Below, one piece after another: positions 32,002 through 37,676 of a stretch of 37,676 nt of DNA (the stretch's first letter is position 1; the number at the start of each line of letters is the position of its first letter). The DNA is from Mesorhizobium sp. (GTDB lineage Bacteria; Pseudomonadota; Alphaproteobacteria; Rhizobiales; Rhizobiaceae): contig JAPUFC010000088.1 in assembly GCA_027492275.1 (NCBI GenBank), forward strand, positions 1-37,676, read 5' to 3'. The notes under the pieces were generated by a model, which saw only the letters and a program-made list of their open reading frames with translations, had not been told where the DNA came from and did no database searches. The position numbers and the translations under genes were made by a program.

Positions 32002-32625
32002 CTAGCCGCCGAAAAGCCCGCGAATCCAGTCGCCAAGCGCCGAAAGCAGATCGTGCCGCCCCTCGGCAGCGCTCCCATGGGCGTCGCGCCAGGCTCGCGG
32101 CCGTTCGAAAGAGCCCTGCCAGAGGCCCACGCCGCCGGCCCGGGCTTCCGCCTCCTCCGCCTCGAACCCGCCATAGGCCACGGCCCAGCCGCTCTCCACC
32201 ATGCGTCGGTTGAGCTCGATGCCGCCCGCCGCGCAGGACGCCAGCAGCCGGCCATAGCGGTCGCGCCGCCAGCCGGAGCAATCCACCGCGCGGCCGCCGA
32301 TCAGGTCGACCAGGGCCTGACGCGCCACCTTCCCGCATGGATAATCGCCGTCGCGGCCGGCGCAGGTCTGGCCGAGTTCGGGCGCGTCGATGCCGATCAG
32401 CCTGATGCGCTCCCCGGCGATGGCGATCGAATCGCCATCCGCCACCGTCGCCCGCCCCGACGATTTGCTGGCCGGCACGAGGTCGAGCCGCGCCGCCAGC
32501 AACGCCAGCAGGCCAAGGATGACGCCCGCCAGCAGCAGGTCGCCGAGATACCCTAGCGGGCCGCGCCGGCGTCGTGCCGCCCTGCGCGAGCCGGCGCGGC
32601 TTCCCGAAGGCCACGAACGGCTCAT
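32002..32625 (-). CDS. Membrane-anchored thermonuclease (SNase-like) family protein
   Basis: A 207-residue SNase-fold nuclease. A basic N terminus of about 22 residues is followed by one membrane helix (28-46); the domain then follows, probably in the periplasm. The active-site pattern is kept: Asp63 in VADGDSI, Arg75, Asp80 and Glu83 in RIRLIGIDAPELG, and Arg126 in DRYGRLLAS. Cys88, Cys97, Cys116 and Cys131 could form two disulfides, supporting an exported location. It is 26 bases upstream of the GST gene on the same strand and divergent from the histidine kinase. Confidence 0.9.
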   Translation of the reverse strand: MSRSWPSGSRAGSRRAARRRRGPLGYLGDLLLAGVILGLLALLAARLDLVPASKSSGRATVADGDSIAIAGERIRLIGIDAPELGQTCAGRDGDYPCGKVARQALVDLIGGRAVDCSGWRRDRYGRLLASCAAGGIELNRRMVESGWAVAYGGFEAEEAEARAGGVGLWQGSFERPRAWRDAHGSAAEGRHDLLSALGDWIRGLFGG

Positions 32626-32699
32626 ATGGCGAACATAAAGTTAATCATTCCGCTCTAGCGTCGACCCAGGATCAGGTGTTGGGAGAAACTGGCGTTTTC

Positions 32700-34226
32700 A
32701 TGCCGCTTGTCAGGTCGAACACGGCAGACAAGAACATTGTGGACCGCTCGAAGCCGCATCGCAACCGCGAGGTGGCGCGGGCGGTGCGCAAGACGCGTGA
32801 CCGTCTGGCCCAGCAACCCGGCAGCGTCACCTTCGACCGCGACCTCTTGAAGCTCCACGCGCGCACCATGGCCAGCATCGCGCCGGCCGTGCCGCTGATG
32901 GTGCTGGTCATCGCCGCCGCCGGCTTCTTCGCCGGCATGGGGCTTGACATCGTCGTCTGGGCGCTGGTCGCGATGCTCTGCTACACCGGCCTCGCTTTGG
33001 TCGCGCGCCATGCCGACCACGCCGAGCTGGCCAAGCTGGACGTGCCGAATACGCGCCGCGCCTTCCTGATCGCGCATGTGCTGAGCGGGCTCGGCTGGGC
33101 CTATTTCGCTGTGCTCGACTGCCCGCAATGCCAGGTCGACCAGTTCCCGGTCATAAAGGCCATCGTGCTCCTGCTGGCTATCGCCGCGACCGCGCTCGTC
33201 GCCTCGTCGCTGCGCGGCGCGCTGGCCGCCACCTTCGTGCTGCCGGTCGCCGCCTACGTCGCCTTCGGCGCGCGTGCCTGGATGCCGGTCGAGGGGCTGA
33301 TGATGGGCGTGCTCATCCTGTCCCTGCCCTTCTTCGCCTATGTGGCGGGCCACATGAACCGCTCGTCGGTGATGTTCATGTCCTTCCGTTCCGAGAAGGA
33401 CGCGCTGATCGCCGAGCTGGAAACCGCCAAGGCCATGTCCGACGAGGCGCGCCGCCGCGCGGAGGAGGCCAACCTCGCAAAATCGCGCTTCCTCGCCTCC
33501 ATGAGCCACGAGTTGCGCACCCCGCTCAACGCCATCCTCGGCTTCTCCGAGGTCATGGAGAACGAAGTGCTGGGTCCGATGCAGAACGCGACCTACCGCG
33601 ACTATGCCCGCGACATCCACCAGTCCGGCCAGCATCTGCTCAATCTCATCAACGAGATCCTCGATCTGTCGCGCATCGAGGCCGGCCGCTACCAGCTCTC
33701 CGAGGAGCCGCTGCATCTCGTCTCCGTGGTCGAGGATTGCTGCCACCTGATGGAGCTGAAGGCGCGCAACAAGGACATCCGCATCGTCGAGCAGTACGAG
33801 CAGACGCTGCCGCGCCTGTTCGCCGACGAACGCGCCATCCGCCAGATCGCGCTGAACCTTTTGTCCAACGCCGTGAAGTTCGCGCCGTCGGGCGGCGAGA
33901 TTCTCGTCCGTGTCGGCTGGACGGCGGGCGGCGGGCAATATGTCTCCGTGCGCGACAACGGCCCCGGCATCCCGGCCGACGAGATCCCGGTCGTGCTGTC
34001 GGCCTTCGGCCAGGGCTCGATCGCCATCAAGAGCGCCGAGCAGGGCACGGGCCTCGGCCTGCCCATCGTCCAGGGACTGCTCGACATGCATGGCGGCTCG
34101 TTCGAGCTACGCTCCAAGCTGCGCGAGGGCACCGAGGCCATCGCCATCTTCCCCGCCACGCGGGTGATGGAGGAGCTGCCCGCCATGCCGACCGCCGCGC
34201 CCGCCGCGCTCGCCAGAAGGCGATGA
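32700..34226 (+). CDS. Orphan membrane sensor histidine kinase, PleC/DivJ/PdhS type, no PAS domain
   Basis: A 508-residue inner-membrane kinase. After a basic cytosolic N terminus (1-57), about six hydrophobic helices (58-218) form a sensor region without a recognisable PAS domain. A coiled-coil linker follows (232-262). HisKA is FLASMSHELRTPLNAILGFSEVM with phospho-acceptor His270; the GPMQNATYRDYARDIHQSG that follows is typical of the PleC/PdhS group that talks to DivK. The ATPase domain has the N box NLLSNAVKFAP, DNGPGIP and GTGLGLPIVQGL. GGGAGA lies upstream at rather long spacing. There is no response-regulator gene nearby. Ends at a repeat, convergent with valS. Confidence 0.9.
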   Translation: MPLVRSNTADKNIVDRSKPHRNREVARAVRKTRDRLAQQPGSVTFDRDLLKLHARTMASIAPAVPLMVLVIAAAGFFAGMGLDIVVWALVAMLCYTGLALVARHADHAELAKLDVPNTRRAFLIAHVLSGLGWAYFAVLDCPQCQVDQFPVIKAIVLLLAIAATALVASSLRGALAATFVLPVAAYVAFGARAWMPVEGLMMGVLILSLPFFAYVAGHMNRSSVMFMSFRSEKDALIAELETAKAMSDEARRRAEEANLAKSRFLASMSHELRTPLNAILGFSEVMENEVLGPMQNATYRDYARDIHQSGQHLLNLINEILDLSRIEAGRYQLSEEPLHLVSVVEDCCHLMELKARNKDIRIVEQYEQTLPRLFADERAIRQIALNLLSNAVKFAPSGGEILVRVGWTAGGGQYVSVRDNGPGIPADEIPVVLSAFGQGSIAIKSAEQGTGLGLPIVQGLLDMHGGSFELRSKLREGTEAIAIFPATRVMEELPAMPTAAPAALARRR

Positions 34227-34258
34227 GATCGTTCGGATAGAGCGAGGGAAGCGAGAGC

Positions 34259-34420
34259 GCCCCCTCCACCACTTCGTGGTTCCCTCCCCCGTGAACGGGG
34301 GAGGAGATGCCCCCTCCGGCCCTTCGGGCCACCTCCCCGCTTCGCAGGGGAGGAGATGCCGGCCGCACCCTCGATCCTCCCCCGTTCACGGGGGAGGTGG
34401 CGCGAAGCGCCGGAGGGGGC
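34259..34420. repeat. Palindromic intergenic mosaic repeat, copy B (compound)
   Basis: 34309-34420 is the second copy of the 112-113-bp element at 1259-1371, with the same 12-bp inverted ends and the CCTCCCCCG-TTCA-CGGGGGAGG hairpin. Here another partial unit precedes it (34259-34308), with hairpins CCACC-ACTTC-GTGG-like and CCTCCCCCG-TGAA-CGGGGGAGG, giving a mosaic. It fills the gap between the kinase stop and the valS stop and may end transcription from both. Confidence 0.85.
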
Positions 34421-34443
34421 CGCCCGCCCCCCGCGCTCGAACC

Positions 34444-37365
34444 TCAGCCGCGAACCCGTTCCAGCGCGGCGGCCAGCTTGCGCTGCGTCTCCTGCAGTTC
34501 CGCCATCTTCTCGCGATCGGCCGCGACCACCTCTTCCTTGGCGTTGGCGACGAATTTCTCGTTCGACAGCTTCTTGTGCAGCCGCGCGATCTCCTCCGTC
34601 ACCTTGGCCACCTCGCGCTGCAGGCGCGCGGCCTCGGCCCCGAGATCGATGAGGTCGCCCAGCGGCAGGCAGACCGTCGCCTCGCCGACCACGAACTGCG
34701 CCGATGCGCGGGGCGCGGCATCGGCGAAGGCGATCGCACCGACACGGGCGAGCCGCTCGATCGCCGAGCCCTGCCGGGCGACGCGCCGGCGCGTCTCCTC
34801 GTTGGCACCGACCAGCACCAGCGGCGCGATCGCGGCGGGCGGAACGTTCATCTCCGAGCGGACCGAGCGGATGCCGCCGACCAGTTCGACCAGCCAGTTG
34901 ATCTCGCCGGCCGCGTCGCGGTCCTCGAATTCGGGATTGGGCCAGGCGGCGTGGCACAGCAGCGTCGGGCGCGAGACCCCCTCGCCGGCCGTGTGCGCCC
35001 AAAGCTCCTCCGTCATGAACGGCATCATCGGATGGAGAAGCTTGTAGATCTCGTCCAGAACGAAGGCGGCGACCGCCTGGCTCTCGGCCTTGGCGGCCTC
35101 GTCCGTGCCCATGAACACGGGCTTCAGCAATTCCAAGTACCAGTCGCAGAACAGGTTCCAGACGAAGCGGTAGGCGCTGCCCGCCGCGTCGTTGAAACGG
35201 TAGGTCTCGATCGCCTGCGTGATGTCGCGCGCGGCGCGCGTCAGCTCGGTCAGGATCCAGCGGTTGACGGTCAGCTTCGCGTCGTTGAGCCAGAAATCGT
35301 CGTTGCGCCGGACCCCGTTCATCTCGGCGAAGCGCGTGGCGTTCCACAGCTTGGTGCCGAAGTTGCGGTAGCCGGCGATGCGCGCCGGATCGAGCTTCAC
35401 GTCGCGGCCCTGCGCCGCCATGATCGCCAGCGTGAAGCGCAGCGCGTCCGCGCCGTATTCGTCGATCAGTTCCACCGGGTCGATGACGTTGCCCTTGGAC
35501 TTCGACATCTTGGCCCCGTTCTTGTCGCGAACGAGGGCGTGGATATAGATCGTGTGGAACGGCTCGACCGGGTTGCCGAGCTCGTCCTTCATGAAATGCA
35601 GGCCCATCTGCATCATGCGCACGACCCAGAACGGGATGATGTCGAAGCCGGTCACTAGCACGCTGGTCGGATAGTACCGCGCCAGCTCCGGCGTCCTTTC
35701 CGGCCAGCCGAGCGTCGAGAACGGCCACAGCGCCGACGAGAACCAGGTGTCGAGCACGTCCTCGTCGCGCGTCAGGATCTCGCCCGGCGCGAAGTTTTCC
35801 AGCTTCTCCTCGACCCAGGCCTTCCACGGCCCCTCATGGGCGATGTAGTGCTGGATGGCGGCGTGCAGCGCCTCCTCCTCGGTCTTCTCGACGAAGACCT
35901 GGCCGTCCGGCCCGTACCAGGCGGGGATTTGATGGCCCCACCAGAGCTGGCGCGAGATCGTCCACGGCTCGATGTTCTCGAGCCAGTTGAAATAGGTTTT
36001 TTCCCAGTTCTTCGGGACGAAGTTGGTGCGGCCGGCGCGCACCGAATCGAGCGCCGGCCCGGCCAGCGCCTTGTTGTCGACGAACCACTGGTCGGTCAGC
36101 ATCGGCTCGATGACGGTGCCGGAGCGGTCGCCGAACGGCTGCATGATCTTCTTGCTCTCGACATAGGCAACGTCGTTGCCCTCGGCGTCCCTGACGGTCA
36201 CCGAAAGGCCCTCGGCGTTGATGGCGTCGACGATGCGCCTGCGGGCCTCGTAGCGATCGAGGCCGCGATATTCGTCGGGAACGAGGTTGATCTCGTCGAC
36301 CTCGGCCTCGCCCAGGCTCTCGCCATTCCGCGCGATCTCCAGCGCGCGCGCCGCGTAGACGGCATAGGGCTCGCCGTCGTCGCGCAGCGCGGCCCGGCCG
36401 TCCATCAGCCGGTAGAGCGGAATGCCGTTGCGGCGGGCGACCTGGTAGTCGTTGAAATCGTGCGCGCCGGTGATCTTGACCGCGCCGGAACCGAAATCCT
36501 TGTCCGGATACTCGTCCGTGATGATCGGGATCAGGCGGCGATGCGCCTTCGGCCCGACCGGGATCTCGCAGAGTTTTCCGACGATCGGCGCATAGCGTTC
36601 ATCGCTCGGATGAACGGCCACCGCGCCGTCGCCCAGCATCGTCTCGGGCCGCGTCGTGGCGATCGAGATGTAGTTGCGCTCCTCCTGGAGGACGACGTTG
36701 CCGTCGGCGTCCTTCTCGACATAGCTGTAGGTCGCCCCGTCGGCCAGCGGGTACTTGAAGTGCCACATATGGCCGTCGGCTTCCTTGTTCTCGACCTCCA
36801 TGTCGGAAATGGCCGTCTCGAACTTCGGGTCCCAGTTGACCAGCCGCTTGCCGCGATAGATCAGGCCTTCCTTGTAGAGCGTGACGAAGACCTCGCGCAC
36901 CGCCTCCGACAGGCCCTCGTCCATGGTGAAGCGTTCGCGCGACCAGTCGCAGGACGCGCCGAGACGCTTCAACTGGCTGAATATCTCCCCGCCCGACTGG
37001 CCCTTCCACGCCCAGACCTTATCTATGAAGGCCTCGCGGCCCATCTCGCGGCGGCCGGGCAGCTTCTCCGCGGCGAGCTGGCGCTCGACCACCATCTGGG
37101 TAGCGATGCCGGCATGGTCCATGCCCGGCTGCCACAGCACGTCCTTGCCGCGCATGCGCTCGAAGCGCACCAGAATGTCCTGCAGCGTGTTGTTGAGCGC
37201 GTGGCCCATATGCAACGAGCCGGTGACGTTCGGCGGCGGGATGACGATGGAGAAGGGTTCGGCCCCCTCCTGCGCGCCGGCGCCGGCGCGAAAGGCTTCG
37301 GCATCCTCCCAGACCTTCGCGATCCGGGGTTCGACGGTCTTGGCGTCGTAGGTCTTCTCAAGCAT
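34444..37365 (-). CDS. valS: Valyl-tRNA synthetase
   Basis: Class Ia aminoacyl-tRNA synthetase (973 residues) charging tRNA-Val, essential. The HIGH motif appears as PPNVTGSLHMGHALN (about 48-62) and the KMSKS motif as KMSKSKGNV (about 619). The editing (CP1) domain lies between them. The C-terminal 65 residues are the tRNA-binding coiled coil characteristic of ValS (LQREVAKVTEEIARLHKKLSNEKFVANA). It is a little longer than the E. coli enzyme (about 951), as is common in this group. A popZ-like gene lies 93 bases upstream on the same strand. No T-box or other leader element is visible. Confidence 0.98.
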   Translation of the reverse strand: MLEKTYDAKTVEPRIAKVWEDAEAFRAGAGAQEGAEPFSIVIPPPNVTGSLHMGHALNNTLQDILVRFERMRGKDVLWQPGMDHAGIATQMVVERQLAAEKLPGRREMGREAFIDKVWAWKGQSGGEIFSQLKRLGASCDWSRERFTMDEGLSEAVREVFVTLYKEGLIYRGKRLVNWDPKFETAISDMEVENKEADGHMWHFKYPLADGATYSYVEKDADGNVVLQEERNYISIATTRPETMLGDGAVAVHPSDERYAPIVGKLCEIPVGPKAHRRLIPIITDEYPDKDFGSGAVKITGAHDFNDYQVARRNGIPLYRLMDGRAALRDDGEPYAVYAARALEIARNGESLGEAEVDEINLVPDEYRGLDRYEARRRIVDAINAEGLSVTVRDAEGNDVAYVESKKIMQPFGDRSGTVIEPMLTDQWFVDNKALAGPALDSVRAGRTNFVPKNWEKTYFNWLENIEPWTISRQLWWGHQIPAWYGPDGQVFVEKTEEEALHAAIQHYIAHEGPWKAWVEEKLENFAPGEILTRDEDVLDTWFSSALWPFSTLGWPERTPELARYYPTSVLVTGFDIIPFWVVRMMQMGLHFMKDELGNPVEPFHTIYIHALVRDKNGAKMSKSKGNVIDPVELIDEYGADALRFTLAIMAAQGRDVKLDPARIAGYRNFGTKLWNATRFAEMNGVRRNDDFWLNDAKLTVNRWILTELTRAARDITQAIETYRFNDAAGSAYRFVWNLFCDWYLELLKPVFMGTDEAAKAESQAVAAFVLDEIYKLLHPMMPFMTEELWAHTAGEGVSRPTLLCHAAWPNPEFEDRDAAGEINWLVELVGGIRSVRSEMNVPPAAIAPLVLVGANEETRRRVARQGSAIERLARVGAIAFADAAPRASAQFVVGEATVCLPLGDLIDLGAEAARLQREVAKVTEEIARLHKKLSNEKFVANAKEEVVAADREKMAELQETQRKLAAALERVRG

Positions 37366-37434
37366 GAAATCACGTCCGCGAGCATCGGCTGCGGACGGGT
37401 AAACCGGAAGCGATGGGGCGAGTCAACTGCGCCG

Positions 37435-37451
37435 GGCGCGCCAGGCGCGCC
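37435..37451. repeat. Tandem GGCGCGCC palindromes before valS
   Basis: Two copies of the palindrome GGCGCGCC (37435-37442 and 37444-37451), one base apart, lie just past the popZ-like stop. They can fold into a GC hairpin, perhaps slowing or ending popZ transcription before valS. Confidence 0.4.
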
Positions 37452-37458
37452 GACAGGG

Positions 37459-37676
37459 TCAGGCGCCGCGCGCCACCCGCTCGATTTCCTCGCGCACCAG
37501 CTTCTCGACCAGCGTCGGCAGATTGTTGTCGAGCCAGTCCTGCAGCATCGGCCGCAGCATCTCGGCCGCCAGCTCGTCGAGGTTCTGGCGGCCGCGCGAG
37601 GCCAGCGCGTCGGAAAGCTCGCCGAAGGAGGCCGCCACCTTGCGGCCGGCCTGTTCCGAGATGATCGCCGTCGCCG
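37459..37676 (-). CDS. PopZ/DUF2497 polar organising protein, C-terminal part (cut by window edge)
   Basis: The last 71 residues of a gene reading in from beyond the window; the stop TGA is at 37459-37461. The visible sequence contains LDELAAEMLRPMLQDWLDNNLPTLVEKLVREEIERVARG, the C-terminal DUF2497 helices of PopZ that mediate oligomerisation at the cell pole. PopZ anchors the chromosome origin and recruits cell-cycle proteins in alphaproteobacteria. The order popZ-valS is one I recall in many rhizobia. The N terminus and acidic Pro-rich linker are outside the window, so only the family can be stated. Confidence 0.88.
   Translation of the reverse strand, partial: ATAIISEQAGRKVAASFGELSDALASRGRQNLDELAAEMLRPMLQDWLDNNLPTLVEKLVREEIERVARGA

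Noticed and set aside
31364-32614. A long in-frame extension of the GST gene
   Set aside because: It overlaps the SNase-like gene in another frame; the GST fold begins at the ATG at 31975.
1259-34420. The two mosaic repeats considered as ends of a 33-kb mobile island
   Set aside because: They are in direct orientation, contain internal palindromes, lie in convergent gaps and enclose ordinary core genes without an integrase or transposase; the dispersed-repeat explanation is simpler.
37413-37664. A plus-strand frame at the window end
   Set aside because: The minus strand here encodes clear PopZ/DUF2497 sequence; the plus-strand product is Arg/Ala/Pro-only.

Overview
The window is high-GC chromosomal DNA from an alphaproteobacterium. 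It is very probably a Hyphomicrobiales (Rhizobiales) member of the Mesorhizobium/Phyllobacteriaceae type. The reasons are the gene families (aerobic cob genes with CbtAB, an AldR/Ald pair, a popZ-like gene next to valS, a PleC/PdhS-type kinase) and two kinds of palindromic intergenic repeat typical of rhizobia. The genus is inferred from memory of these families; no search was run. The region looks like core or near-core chromosome: no tRNA, rRNA, CRISPR, IS element, integrase or phage gene was seen. No gap longer than 300 bases lacks a gene or a regulatory element.

Layout. 1-5.1 kb: the end of a cyclopropane-fatty-acyl-phospholipid synthase, a palindromic mosaic repeat, a YadA-like trimeric autotransporter adhesin, and a Tat-exported CpdB-type 2',3'-cyclic phosphodiesterase/nucleotidase. 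5.1-6.9 kb: an Lrp/AsnC regulator divergent from alanine dehydrogenase, which ends in a textbook terminator. 6.9-10.7 kb: an unknown membrane protein, a GNAT acetyltransferase, a sulfurtransferase and a cysteine-synthase-like enzyme. 10.9-16.4 kb: an SDR oxidoreductase, a large DUF3772/MscS channel, a nitroreductase and a class I/II aminotransferase. 16.4-20 kb: an NMT1/THI5-like ABC importer (permease, ATPase, binding protein) divergent from a creatininase-fold amidohydrolase, which ends inside a dispersed palindromic repeat.

20.1-24.9 kb is a cobalamin region. A small CX5R phosphatase is translationally coupled to cobC (threonine-phosphate decarboxylase). cobC is head-to-head with cobD, their start codons overlapping. 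Converging on cobD is a cbtB-cbtA-cobP-cobO operon preceded by a clear cobalamin riboswitch. Together these genes cover cobalt uptake, corrinoid adenosylation, aminopropanol-phosphate synthesis and attachment, and nucleotide-loop activation. The phosphatase is the unexplained member and the best candidate for new biology.

25-37.7 kb: a GNAT, a DUF1624 membrane protein with a Cys-rich tail, and an isoprenylcysteine methyltransferase-like protein, probably one operon; a protein with a C-terminal beta-gamma-crystallin domain carrying a calcium-type motif; a LiuR-like MerR regulator with a palindromic site; MgtE; a second Lrp/AsnC regulator; a likely [4Fe-4S] uracil-DNA-glycosylase-family protein with a GST; a membrane-anchored SNase-like nuclease; an orphan PleC/PdhS-type histidine kinase; a second copy of the mosaic repeat; valyl-tRNA synthetase; and the C-terminal end of a PopZ/DUF2497 polar organiser cut by the window edge.
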